Assembly (NCBI RefSeq): GCF_014648075.1
Contig: NZ_BMQK01000010.1
Span: 62,001-126,000, forward strand
Length of the DNA: 64,000 bases
Direction: 5' to 3'
Source of the DNA: Streptomyces ruber
Lineage (GTDB): Bacteria; Actinomycetota; Actinomycetes; Streptomycetales; Streptomycetaceae
In this document: one piece after another, positions 34,489 through 42,727 of the stretch
How the letters are laid out: each line of letters starts with the position of its first letter
How positions within the stretch are numbered: position 1 is the stretch's first letter
The notes under the pieces: model-generated
Database searches by the model: none
Seen by the model: the letters and a program-made list of their open reading frames with translations, nothing else
Told to the model about the DNA's origin: nothing
Made by a program: the position numbers and the translations under genes

Positions 34489-35525
34489 GCGGGAACCTCC
34501 GGAGCCGGGTGGGCGACACCGAGCCACACCATGTTGTGCACGAAGAGCGGAAGCAGATCCTCGGGGGGCGGGGTGCCGGCCGGCCCCGACCAGACGACGC
34601 CGTCGCCGCCGGCGGGCGGCAGGCCGAGCCGCCGTACCTCCAGGGCCCGCAGCTGCCAGCGGTCCACGACCGTGCGGTCGTCCAGCTCCATGGTCCCGGC
34701 GCCGGTGGCCCAGCGCAGCACGGTGTGCAGCGGCGCGGCGGGGCCGACGAGCCGTTCGACGGCGTCGAGGCAGAACGGCACCCGCTCGCGGGGATCGGCG
34801 GGCGTGAGGACGGTGCGGAGCAGCCGCAGGTTCTCGTGGTCGCCGAGCACCTTGAGCTTCTCGCCCGCCCACTTGGCGGCGAAGTACAGCTGACCGCCCT
34901 CGGCCGCGCGGGCGTTCAGGGCGGCGACGACCGCCTCGCGGGCCCGGATCGCGGCCGTCAGCGGCTTGGCGCCGAGCAGCCAGCGGGCGGCCTGTGCGAG
35001 CCGGTGGGCCTCCACGACCCACCACTCGCGCAGGACGTCCTGGAGCCACGGTCCGCGCAGCCCCGCATGCCACTCGTCCCAGGGCTCGACGACCGCGAGG
35101 GGCAGTCCGAGGGCGAGCCGGGATGCGGTGCTGAGGGTGCGGCGCCGGTGGTTCCAGGCGTCCTCGGTGACGCTCTCGAAGCGCGGCCACGGTTTCGCGG
35201 TCAGCGCGGCGGTGCTGTCCCGGACGGTGCTCGCCCGGCGGATGCCGACGTCGATCAGTGTGCCGTGCTCGTGGGACTGGATGGGGAAGCGCTTGAGGTT
35301 CTCGTTCTCGACGAGCACCAGGAGGTCGAGGTCGCTGCGCACGTTGCCGAAGCCCGCGAGCACCGACCCGGCGGCCACCGCGAGGGCCGGCGTCCCCATG
35401 CCCTGGTCGGCCTCCTTGAGCACGGCGTCCTTGCTCAGCCCGCGCAGGTCGAGGAAGGCGGCGAGGCGCCGGTCCAGGACGTCCGGTTCGGGGAACGCCA
35501 CAGCGCCCGGGGAAGTGGTCTCCAT
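34485..35525 (-). CDS. Pol-beta-type nucleotidyltransferase
   Basis: 346 residues. The nucleotidyltransferase motif is near residue 54: G-S-V-L-A-G-F-G-N-V-R-S-D-L-D-L-L-V-L, with a third acid in L-I-D-V-G about 25 residues on. The remainder is helical (W-V-V-E-A-H-R-L-A-Q-A-A-R and A-L-N-A-R-A-A-E-G-G-Q-L-Y). Enzymes of this fold transfer NMP to proteins, RNA or antibiotics. In this cluster it may modify the product, an intermediate or a carrier; that is inference. ATG 35525 has AAAGG about ten bases upstream. It starts the leftward operon and is divergent from the class III aminotransferase. Confidence 0.72.
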   Translation of the reverse strand: METTSPGAVAFPEPDVLDRRLAAFLDLRGLSKDAVLKEADQGMGTPALAVAAGSVLAGFGNVRSDLDLLVLVENENLKRFPIQSHEHGTLIDVGIRRASTVRDSTAALTAKPWPRFESVTEDAWNHRRRTLSTASRLALGLPLAVVEPWDEWHAGLRGPWLQDVLREWWVVEAHRLAQAARWLLGAKPLTAAIRAREAVVAALNARAAEGGQLYFAAKWAGEKLKVLGDHENLRLLRTVLTPADPRERVPFCLDAVERLVGPAAPLHTVLRWATGAGTMELDDRTVVDRWQLRALEVRRLGLPPAGGDGVVWSGPAGTPPPEDLLPLFVHNMVWLGVAHPAPEVPA

Positions 35526-35599
35526 GCGTCGGTGCACCTTTCGGATACGGACGGCGACGCTGGTCACCCTGTCAAGCACGCCGTTCCGGTTCAACGCGC

Positions 35600-35616
35600 G
35601 TTCCGGCAGCCGGAAC
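35600..35616. promoter_or_regulatory. Palindromic operator candidate between divergent operons
   Basis: GTTCCGGC-A-GCCGGAAC is a perfect 8-1-8 inverted repeat, and another GTTCCGG lies 17 bases to its left at 35583. It is in the 239-bp gap between the nucleotidyltransferase and aminotransferase genes. IclR-type regulators favour short G-T-T-C-C/G-G-A-A-C palindromes, and an IclR gene lies at 38066-38809. Confidence 0.45.
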
Positions 35617-35764
35617 ACCGCTTCCCGGCGGCGTGCGCGGGAGACTAGAACCGTGTCCCGACAGCTGCGGACCGTCCGCCCCGCCGGCCGGCGGCACTCC
35701 CGCCGAGGGCACCGCGTCGTGCGGTCCGCGACCGCCGGACCACGGAAGAGGACGGCCCCGACAC

Positions 35765-37048
35765 ATGACCGCGAACACCGGCGACGGACCGGACGGGACA
35801 GCCCGCCGGACGCTCACCGCGATCCGCCGGCACCTCTCGCCGCAGCTGGCCCTCGTCTACGGCATGAACGGCTCCGGCGCCGTGGAGACGCGGGGCGAGG
35901 GCGCGCGGGTGCACCTGTCCGACGGCCGCACCGCGCTCGACTTCGGCAGTTACGCGGTGACCCTGCTGGGCCAGCGCCACCCGGCCGTGGTGGCGGCGGT
36001 GCGCGACGAGCTGGACGCGATGCCGGTGTCCAGCCGGGTCCTCGGCAACCGGGCCACCGCCGCGCTCGCCGGGGCACTGGCCGGCTGGGCCGACCCGGGC
36101 CGCCTGACCAAGGTGTGGCTGGGGCTGAACGGCAGCGACGCGGTGGAGGCGGCCCTGAAGCTGGCCCGCCGGGCCACCGGCCGCCACCGGGTGATCGCCG
36201 TCGAGGGCGCCTACCACGGCAAGTCCATGGGCGCGCTGGCCGCGACCTGGAACGCCCGCTACCGCGAGTTCCTGGAGCCGCTCCTCGGCGGGGTGACCCA
36301 CATCCCCGCGGACGTCTCGGCGGTACCGGGCGCCTTCGAGGGCGAGGAGGTGGCCGCCGTCCTGGTCGAGCCCGTGCAGGGCGAGGGCGGCGTACGGCCC
36401 CTGGACCCCGCGTTCCTGCGGGCACTGGCCGGCGCGGCCCGCGCGCACGGTGCGTTCGTGATCGCCGACGAGATCCAGACCGGACTGCGCCGCTGCGGCC
36501 CCCGGCTGGTCAGCACCGGCCTCGGGATCGAGCCGGACGCCGTACTGCTCGGCAAGGCGCTGGGCGGCGGGGTGCAGCCGGTGTCCGCCATGGTGGCGAC
36601 ACCGGAGCTGTACGCGCCGCTGGCCGCGGACCCGTTCGTGCACACGACCACCTTCTCCGGGCACCCGCTCGGTGCCGCCGCCGGTGTGGCGGCGCTGCGG
36701 GCGGTGGAGGAGCTCGCCCCGCGCGGCGAACGCCTGGCGGAGCTCTTCGGCGCCGGCCTGACCCGGCTGGCGGACCGCCACTCCGGCCTGGTCACCACGG
36801 TGCGCGGCCGAGGGCTGCTGTGGGGCGTGGAGTTCGCGACGCGGGCCGCGGCGGGCGAGGTACTGATGGAGCTCGGCCGCCGGGGCCTGGTGGTCTCCCC
36901 CTGTCTGGGCCGCCCCGAGGTGCTGCGGCTGCTGCCGCCGCTGGTCGCCACGGACGAGGACGCCGAGGAGGCGCTGGCCCTCCTGGACGCCGTCTGCGCG
37001 GCGGTGCCCGACGAGTTCCGCACACCGGCCGCCGCGGCCCGGCCCTGA
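35765..37048 (+). CDS. Class III PLP aminotransferase
   Basis: 427 residues. PLP landmarks: G-L-N-G-S-D-A-V-E-A-A near residue 120, A-Y-H-G-K-S near 145, V-I-A-D-E-I-Q-T-G-L near 233, and the Schiff-base Lys in L-G-K-A-L-G-G-G near 262. The pattern resembles ornithine/acetylornithine and 4-aminobutyrate aminotransferases. With the DegT-type enzyme it gives the cluster two amination activities. The ATG at 35765 is preceded by GAGG about 13 bases away. The methyltransferase gene follows after 68 bases. Confidence 0.9.
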   Translation: MTANTGDGPDGTARRTLTAIRRHLSPQLALVYGMNGSGAVETRGEGARVHLSDGRTALDFGSYAVTLLGQRHPAVVAAVRDELDAMPVSSRVLGNRATAALAGALAGWADPGRLTKVWLGLNGSDAVEAALKLARRATGRHRVIAVEGAYHGKSMGALAATWNARYREFLEPLLGGVTHIPADVSAVPGAFEGEEVAAVLVEPVQGEGGVRPLDPAFLRALAGAARAHGAFVIADEIQTGLRRCGPRLVSTGLGIEPDAVLLGKALGGGVQPVSAMVATPELYAPLAADPFVHTTTFSGHPLGAAAGVAALRAVEELAPRGERLAELFGAGLTRLADRHSGLVTTVRGRGLLWGVEFATRAAAGEVLMELGRRGLVVSPCLGRPEVLRLLPPLVATDEDAEEALALLDAVCAAVPDEFRTPAAAARP

Positions 37049-37116
37049 CCCTCCGGCCCGGCTCCGCGATCGTCCGGGCCGGGCCCCAGCAGCAACGCGA
37101 ACGCGAGGAGTACGAG

Positions 37117-38058
37117 ATGAGCGCGGAGCCCGGCGCCCCGGCCGGAAGCGAGACACACAGGACGCGGGAGACGCACGGGACGCCCGACCAGACCGGCGTC
37201 CAGTACCGCTACCACCGCGACCTGTTCCCGGCGCTGCACGACTGGGAGAACACCGAGCGGGCCATCGTGGAGTTCACCGGCGAGGAGGGGCCCGACGGGC
37301 TCCTGGGCCTGGACCAGATGGGCCACTTCGGCCCGCAGGGCTGCGACGCGGTGGTCCGCGCCGTCGTCGCCCGCCTCGGCTCCGGCCGTGCGGTGGACCT
37401 GTGCGAGCTGGGCAGCGGCTTCGGCGGCGCGCTGCGCTACACCGTGGACAGGCTCGCCGCCGCGGGCGTCGAGGTGCGGCGCTCCTACGGCGTGGATCTC
37501 GTCGCCGAGCACTGCGCGGTCAGCGCCCGGATCAGCCGCGCGCAGGGCCGCACCACGATGACGGAGCTGTGCGCCTCCGCCACCGCGGTGCCCCTCCCCG
37601 CCGCCTCGCTCGACCTGGTGCTGGTCACGGGCTCGATGCCGCACTTCCCCGACCCGGGCGCCGTGCTGCGCGAGGCGGCGCGGCTGCTGCGGCCGGACGG
37701 CCTGCTGGTGCTCACCGAGGAGGTGAGCCTCACGCCGGACGGCGCGGAGCCCTCGGAGGCGTTCCGCGCGGTGCATCCGCGCGGCGTCTTCTTCACCACG
37801 CCGCTGGCCGCCCGGACGGACCAGCTGACCCGGGCCGGCTTCGCGGACGTGCGGCGGGAGGACCTGACCGACTGGGCCGTGGCACTGCTCGCCGACCGGC
37901 TGAAGGTGGTGCGCATCTTCCGCGGGAGCGTCGCGAACATCTACGGCGGTACGTCGGCGGACCTGATCCGGGACACCCTGACCGCGGCCCGGGAGGAGTA
38001 CCTCGCGGGCAGGCTGCTGCCCTCGCTGTTCGTCGCCAGGAGGGCCGACGGCGACTGA
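37117..38058 (+). CDS. SAM-dependent methyltransferase
   Basis: 313 residues with a class I methyltransferase fold: motif I L-C-E-L-G-S-G-F-G-G-A near residue 93, an acidic post-I D-L-V, and V-L-V-T-G-S-M-P-H-F-P-D at motif II. It resembles sarcosine/glycine and sterol-type small-molecule methyltransferases in layout. The cluster's own SAM synthetase could feed it. The ATG at 37117 has GAGGAG six bases upstream. It converges with the IclR gene, seven bases apart. Confidence 0.85.
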   Translation: MSAEPGAPAGSETHRTRETHGTPDQTGVQYRYHRDLFPALHDWENTERAIVEFTGEEGPDGLLGLDQMGHFGPQGCDAVVRAVVARLGSGRAVDLCELGSGFGGALRYTVDRLAAAGVEVRRSYGVDLVAEHCAVSARISRAQGRTTMTELCASATAVPLPAASLDLVLVTGSMPHFPDPGAVLREAARLLRPDGLLVLTEEVSLTPDGAEPSEAFRAVHPRGVFFTTPLAARTDQLTRAGFADVRREDLTDWAVALLADRLKVVRIFRGSVANIYGGTSADLIRDTLTAAREEYLAGRLLPSLFVARRADGD

Positions 38059-38065
38059 CGTGCTG

Positions 38066-38809
38066 TCAGAAAGCCGGTACCGGTTCGGGGTTGCGCCGCA
38101 GGGCGCGGGAGACGGCGGCGCACGCGGCCTTGAGGTGCGCGGCGGCCAGGCCCACGTCGAGCCCGGCCTGCGGCCCCGCGACGGCCAGGGCCCCGGCGGC
38201 CGCGCCGGCCGCCGTCGGCACCGGGGCGGCGACCCCGACCACGCCGGTCACGCCGCGGACGACCGCGAAGCCCTGCTGCCGCACACGGGCCGGCTCGGCC
38301 TCCCGGACCCGCACGTCGCGGTGGGCCGTGGTGTCCTCCTCGGCGCCGAAGGCGCGGAAGACCCTGGTGGCGGCCCGGTCGGCGACCCGGGTCTCCTCCA
38401 TGCCCAGCCCGCGGCCGGGTCCGTGGGCGCGCCGCACGGCGTCCACGAGGGCGGCGTCCGTCCCGGTGGGGTCGGCGAGGAAGACGAACGCGCTGCCGTG
38501 GGTGAGGCGGTGCAGCTGTTCGGCGTGCGGGAAGGCGACGGTGCGGAGCATGAGCTGGCGAGGTACCCGGGCCCCCAGCATGAACAGGCCCATGCCGAGC
38601 CTGAGTCCCTTCTCGCCGCGCTCCAGCATGCCCTCCTTGACCAGTTCGGTGATGATGCGGTGGGCCGTCGCCTTGGGCATGTCGGCCCGGCGGGCGATCT
38701 CGGAGAGCGGGAGTTCCGGCTCGCCGGGCCGGAAGGCGCGGAGGACACCGAGACCGCGCGCGAGCATGGAGCGGGAGCTGTGATCGACGGACAAGAGAAC
38801 TTCCTCCAT
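38066..38809 (-). CDS. IclR-family transcriptional regulator
   Basis: 247 residues. The winged helix is at residues 10-75 (L-P-L-S-E-I-A-R-R-A-D-M-P-K-A-T-A-H-R-I), followed by the IclR effector domain with G-M-E-E-T-R-V-A-D and a late V-V-G-V-A-A-P-V-P. It is the only transcription factor inside the cluster, so it is the best candidate for pathway control; the palindrome at 35600-35616 is a possible target. The preceding hairpin at 38840-38875 isolates it from the DegT operon, so it likely has its own promoter. Confidence 0.87.
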   Translation of the reverse strand: MEEVLLSVDHSSRSMLARGLGVLRAFRPGEPELPLSEIARRADMPKATAHRIITELVKEGMLERGEKGLRLGMGLFMLGARVPRQLMLRTVAFPHAEQLHRLTHGSAFVFLADPTGTDAALVDAVRRAHGPGRGLGMEETRVADRAATRVFRAFGAEEDTTAHRDVRVREAEPARVRQQGFAVVRGVTGVVGVAAPVPTAAGAAAGALAVAGPQAGLDVGLAAAHLKAACAAVSRALRRNPEPVPAF

Positions 38810-38839
38810 GTCGGGGCGGTGCGTGGAGCGGTGGTGCGT

Positions 38840-38875
38840 GCCGGCCCGGTACGCGGTCGGGCGTACCGGGCCGGC
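38840..38875. terminator. Terminator between the DegT operon and the IclR gene
   Basis: GCCGGCCCGGTACGC (38840-38854) pairs perfectly with GCGTACCGGGCCGGC (38861-38875) around a six-base loop. Confidence 0.8.
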
Positions 38876-38896
38876 GCGGGCCCTGAGACCGAGCCG

Positions 38897-40183
38897 CTAC
38901 CCGGCGAGGGCGCCGGCGGCGTGCCGGTCGCGCAGTTCCTCGGCGTGGGTGACGACCTTGCGGATGCCCTCGGCCCAGGCGTCCATCAGGCCGGGGCGCT
39001 CGTCGGAGTACGTGGGCAGCCGCAGCGCGCGGGCGATGTAGGCGTCGACGCCCGGGAACTCGTCGCCCCGGTAGACGCGGTAGGTGTTGTCCCCGGGGTG
39101 ATACGTGCCGGAGTGCCAGTCGGGGCTGCGGAAGGCGGCCTCGCGGTGCAGCGGGGGCGAGGTGGGCCGGGTCAGCGGCACGCCCTCGGCCCTGACGGCG
39201 GCCGTGAAGACGTCGATCGGGAGACCGCCGAGCTCCTCGGCGACGTAGAGGGGCTGGTAGCTGACGTAGTGGGCGACGCGGTCGACGTGCTTCTGCCGCA
39301 CCGGCGGGGTGATGCCGGGGATGTCCTCCAGGAGGGCGCCGAGCCGGCCGTAGTTCCGCTCGCGGCCGGTGAGCACGGTGTCGAGCCGGGAGAGGGCCCC
39401 CCGGGCGAGGGCCGCGCCGACGGGGTGGATGCGGTAGTTGAGGCCGAAGCCGGTCCGGCCGTAGGCGCCGTACTCCTCGCTGGTGACGTCCTCCTCGCCG
39501 CGGTCGATGCAGTGGCCGAGCATCACCGCGCGCTCGTAGATCCTGCGGTCGTCGGTGACGAGGACGCCGCCCTCACCCGCCGCGACCTGCTTCTTGGCCT
39601 GGAGGCTGAAGGCGGCGACATCGCCGTGGCGGCCGACCGGCCGCCCCGAGCACTCCGCGCCGTGCGCCTGGGAGCAGTCCTCGACGACCGCGAGGCCGTG
39701 CTCGCGGGCGAAGGCGGTGATGCGCTCCATGTCGGCGGGGAAGCCCATGAGGTGGGTGACCACGACGGCCCTGGTGCGCGGCGTCAGGTGGGCGGCGAGC
39801 CCGTCCGGGTCGAGGATGCCGGTGTCGGGGTCCACGTCGGCGAGGACGGGGACGCCGTTGCAGGTGAAGACCGGCATGGCGGTGGCGAGGAAGGTGTAGG
39901 CCGGGGCGATGACCTCGTCGCCGGGGCGCAGGTCCAGGCCGAAGAAGGCCGAGTGCAGGGCGGAGGTGCCCGAGTTGACGGCGAGGGCGTGGGCCGCGCC
40001 GAGGCGCTCCCGGTAGCCGTTCTCCAGGGCCTGGACCTCGCCCTCGCTGCCGTTGTAGGTGATCTCCCCGCGCCGGAGCAGCGCGGTGACCGCCTCGATG
40101 TCCTCCTCGGTGATGTGCGGCCACCTGGGCCGCTCGGCCGGGGTCAGCAGGGGCTCTCCGCCGAGGAGCGCCAGTCGCGTCAT
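38897..40183 (-). CDS. DegT/DnrJ/EryC1-family aminotransferase
   Basis: 428 residues of the sugar/cyclitol aminotransferase family. V-N-S-G-T-S-A-L-H binds PLP phosphate near residue 70; E-D-C-S-Q-A-H-G is the D/Q motif near 180; the Schiff-base Lys is in S-L-Q-A-K-K-Q near 205, followed by A-A-G-E-G-G. Family members make amino sugars and the aminocyclitols of streptomycin- and pactamycin-type antibiotics. Beside an inositol-phosphate synthase homologue, amination of a keto-cyclitol is the simplest reading. The ATG overlaps the kinase stop as ATGA. It ends the operon that begins at 43832. Confidence 0.92.
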   Translation of the reverse strand: MTRLALLGGEPLLTPAERPRWPHITEEDIEAVTALLRRGEITYNGSEGEVQALENGYRERLGAAHALAVNSGTSALHSAFFGLDLRPGDEVIAPAYTFLATAMPVFTCNGVPVLADVDPDTGILDPDGLAAHLTPRTRAVVVTHLMGFPADMERITAFAREHGLAVVEDCSQAHGAECSGRPVGRHGDVAAFSLQAKKQVAAGEGGVLVTDDRRIYERAVMLGHCIDRGEEDVTSEEYGAYGRTGFGLNYRIHPVGAALARGALSRLDTVLTGRERNYGRLGALLEDIPGITPPVRQKHVDRVAHYVSYQPLYVAEELGGLPIDVFTAAVRAEGVPLTRPTSPPLHREAAFRSPDWHSGTYHPGDNTYRVYRGDEFPGVDAYIARALRLPTYSDERPGLMDAWAEGIRKVVTHAEELRDRHAAGALAG

Positions 40184-40707
40184 GCCTGTTCCTTCCTGAG
40201 CAGTTCCTGGATGTCTTGCGGGGTCCGCAGCCGCAGGCACGGCACGGCGCGGGCCTGCATGCGGGCGAACAGTGCGGTGTTGGTGCGCCGGACCACGGGG
40301 AACTCCCGGTGGGCCCAGAGCAGGAGCTGCACGGCGCTGCCGGGGCGTTCGCGGTTGCCGTTCCACAGCTCCTCCCGGGTGCGCAGCCGTCGCAGGGTGC
40401 GGCGCAGCAGCCGGGCCGTGGTGGCGCTCCGCGGCGGGTCGACCCAGACGACGGTGTCGGCGAGCTCCTCCAGCACCGGGTGGGCCGCGCCGTACTGGCC
40501 GTCGGCGATCCAGCCGGCGGTACGGTCCAGGGCGGCGACGTCGGCGAGGAACTCGCCCTCGGGGCGCCGCCGCCAGCCCGCGGCCCAGAACATGGCGTCC
40601 AGCTCGTAGTGCGGGAGGCCCCGCGCCTCGGCGAGGGCGCGGGCGACGGTGCTCTTGCCCGCGCCCGAGGGGCCGACCACCCACACCCTGCTGCCGGTCG
40701 TGCTCAC
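40180..40707 (-). CDS. Small P-loop kinase (adenylate-kinase/FlaR-like)
   Basis: 175 residues. Walker A G-P-S-G-A-G-K-S-T at residue 12, then E-L-D-A-M-F-W and an R-R-T-L-R-R-L-R-T-R-E-E-L-W lid-like stretch, the pattern of adenylate-kinase-related 'topology modulation' (FlaR) proteins. These phosphorylate small molecules or nucleotides; the substrate is unknown. The start is a GTG at 40707 overlapping the HprK-like stop by four bases, and its own end overlaps the DegT start, so it is in the middle of a translationally coupled operon. Confidence 0.8.
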   Translation of the reverse strand: MSTTGSRVWVVGPSGAGKSTVARALAEARGLPHYELDAMFWAAGWRRRPEGEFLADVAALDRTAGWIADGQYGAAHPVLEELADTVVWVDPPRSATTARLLRRTLRRLRTREELWNGNRERPGSAVQLLLWAHREFPVVRRTNTALFARMQARAVPCLRLRTPQDIQELLRKEQA

Positions 40708-41696
40708 GTGCCTCGCCTTTCGACTGGTGCGGCTGGTGCGGTTGGTGCCGGTGATACGGAGGGTTCGTCGTCCAGGAGCCGGGTCAGCGCGGCGGCTCCC
40801 TCGTGCAGCGCGGAGAAGTCCTGCCGCAGTTCGAAACCGGGCACCTCCGCCGCCATGCGGGCGAGGAGGCCCTGCCGGACGGACGACGGGACGGGGTCGA
40901 AGAACGGCAGCAGGAAGTCGACGTGCTTGACCGCGGTGGACAGCTCGTTGGCCGCGAGCCGGGCCAGGGTCTCCTCGGGGCGGAGGGGCACGACACCGGG
41001 TTCGGGGTGGAACCGGGGGAAGACCAGGGCCCGTACCGGCGCCTCGGCCAGCAGCGGGGGGCCGCCCGTGAGGTCGCGCAGTTCCGCCGGGTGCAGCAGG
41101 CGGCCGGTGTCGCCGGGCAGTCCGACGGCGGCGAAGGTGTCGCCGCGCACGGAGACCCGGCGGGGCCAGCCGCGCCCGGTCCACCCTCCGGCGCCGGCGG
41201 CCGCACGGACGGAGACGTCGTCGTTGCCGACGAAGCTCAGCCCGTGGCGCAGGGCGGACAGGACGGTGGAGGTCTTCCCCGCCCGTTTCGCGCCCAGCAC
41301 GAGCGCGCCGCGTCCGTCGTCCCGGGCGACCAGCCCCGCGTGCAGGAAGACCTCCGGGTCCTCCGTGTGCGCCAGCCGCAGCAGGATGCGGGTGAACCGG
41401 ACCAGGTTGTGCCACAGGAAGTCGCGCGGCATCGCCGGGTCGAACAGCACCTCGCGGGCCGTTCCGTCGTACCGGAGCCGGGTGGGGGGTTCGGTGGCGC
41501 TGGTGATGACCACCTCCTCCCCCGCCGGCCGCTCCCGGTCCGCGATCCCGATCCGCCAGCGGGCGGCGTCGGGTCCGCCGGGCGCGGGAGCGACCCGGAC
41601 GTACGGGGCGAGCAGCTCCCGGACGTACGCGGCGGCGTCGGGACCGACGTCCAGGGCCACCGCGTGCCCGGAGGTGCGGCACACGTACCGCGTCAT
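40704..41696 (-). CDS. HPr-kinase-like protein 1
   Basis: 330 residues. A P-loop G-A-K-R-A-G-K-T-S near residue 155 sits in an HprK-type kinase core: F-L-H-A-G-L-V before it and F-V-G-N-D-D-V-S after it, where the Asp pair corresponds to the HprK catalytic region. There is no N-terminal HPr-kinase regulatory domain. HprK-like proteins in natural-product loci phosphorylate peptides or small molecules rather than HPr. A second homologue is at 45697-46791. ATGA overlap with the APH-like gene and GTGA overlap with the P-loop kinase gene. Confidence 0.7.
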   Translation of the reverse strand: MTRYVCRTSGHAVALDVGPDAAAYVRELLAPYVRVAPAPGGPDAARWRIGIADRERPAGEEVVITSATEPPTRLRYDGTAREVLFDPAMPRDFLWHNLVRFTRILLRLAHTEDPEVFLHAGLVARDDGRGALVLGAKRAGKTSTVLSALRHGLSFVGNDDVSVRAAAGAGGWTGRGWPRRVSVRGDTFAAVGLPGDTGRLLHPAELRDLTGGPPLLAEAPVRALVFPRFHPEPGVVPLRPEETLARLAANELSTAVKHVDFLLPFFDPVPSSVRQGLLARMAAEVPGFELRQDFSALHEGAAALTRLLDDEPSVSPAPTAPAAPVERRGT

Positions 41697-42727
41697 CGTG
41701 GGGTTCCCTGCGGGGCCGTGGCGACGACGTCGGAGAGGATGCCGCGGACCGCTGCGGCGCCCTCGGCCCGCCAGCCGAGGTACCACTCCAGGATGCCCGG
41801 AGCGCGTCGGGCGACCTGCCGGAGGTAGCCGGGTGACGGGACGAAGTTCAGCTCCAGCACCGGGACGAGGGAGCCGAGTTCGGCCGGTGTGAGCGGCTCG
41901 TGCGCCGTCGCGGCGGCGAGGACGGCCCGGGCCCGGTCGGGCAGGACCTGGAAGCTGCCGCGGGCCTTGCGGGGCAGGAACAGCAGCGCCCGGGCCACGT
42001 CGTAGACGCGGGAGCGCAGTTGCAGCGCGTCCCAGTCGAGGACGCAGGTCAGCTCCCCGCCGTCGGAGTACAGCAGGTTGGATCCCGCGACCTCGCCGTG
42101 GGTGAGGACCTCGGGGAGGTCGCCGTACCCGGCGAGTTCGGTGCGGGCCCGGCGCAGCACCGCCGCGTAGGCGCGCCGGGCGTCGGCGCGCACGGCGGCG
42201 CTGACGTACGGGGCGGCGATCTCGTCGACCTCGTCCAGTGCCGCGTGCGGGGGCCGCTCGGTGGTGAGCCAGAACTCCAGGTTGCGGGTGGAGCTCTGGC
42301 CGTCCGCGGGCAGTCCCTCGACCGGGACGCGGTGCAGCGCCGACAGGAAGGCACCGGCCTGTTCGATGTCGCCCGGCCGGGCCGAGTCGAAGGCCCGGCC
42401 CTCCCGCCAGGGCCGCAGTTGCCAGACGGAGCCGTCCTGGACGGCCGAGCTGCCTCCCTCCACCGTCGGCACGGGAGCCGCGACCGGGATGCCCGCGGCG
42501 GCCAGCCGGGGCAGGGCCGCGTGTTCGAAGGCCAGCCACTGCGGGGCGACGTCCCGCCCGAGCCGCTTGAGCGCGTACTCCCCGTGCGAAGTGGTCACGC
42601 GCCACACGGTGTTGACGCTCTCCCGGTTCAGGAACCACGCCCGGTGGGTGCCGAGACCGTAGCTTCCGTCGAGGACGCGGGCGACGGCGGGGTCGTGCTC
42701 GGGCAGCCAGGTGGCGGGGTCAGGCAT
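41693..42727 (-). CDS. APH/choline-kinase-like phosphotransferase
   Basis: 344 residues of the aminoglycoside phosphotransferase fold. The ATP lobe has Y-A-L-K-R-L near residue 52; the catalytic loop reads L-T-H-G-E-V-A-G-S-N, with Glu replacing the usual Asp of H-G-D; V-L-D-W-D is the metal-binding motif. Relatives include homoserine kinase-like and self-resistance enzymes. It may phosphorylate an intermediate or inactivate the product. The Asp-to-Glu change could lower or alter activity. It overlaps the inositol-phosphate synthase gene by eight bases. Confidence 0.82.
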   Translation of the reverse strand: MPDPATWLPEHDPAVARVLDGSYGLGTHRAWFLNRESVNTVWRVTTSHGEYALKRLGRDVAPQWLAFEHAALPRLAAAGIPVAAPVPTVEGGSSAVQDGSVWQLRPWREGRAFDSARPGDIEQAGAFLSALHRVPVEGLPADGQSSTRNLEFWLTTERPPHAALDEVDEIAAPYVSAAVRADARRAYAAVLRRARTELAGYGDLPEVLTHGEVAGSNLLYSDGGELTCVLDWDALQLRSRVYDVARALLFLPRKARGSFQVLPDRARAVLAAATAHEPLTPAELGSLVPVLELNFVPSPGYLRQVARRAPGILEWYLGWRAEGAAAVRGILSDVVATAPQGTPR

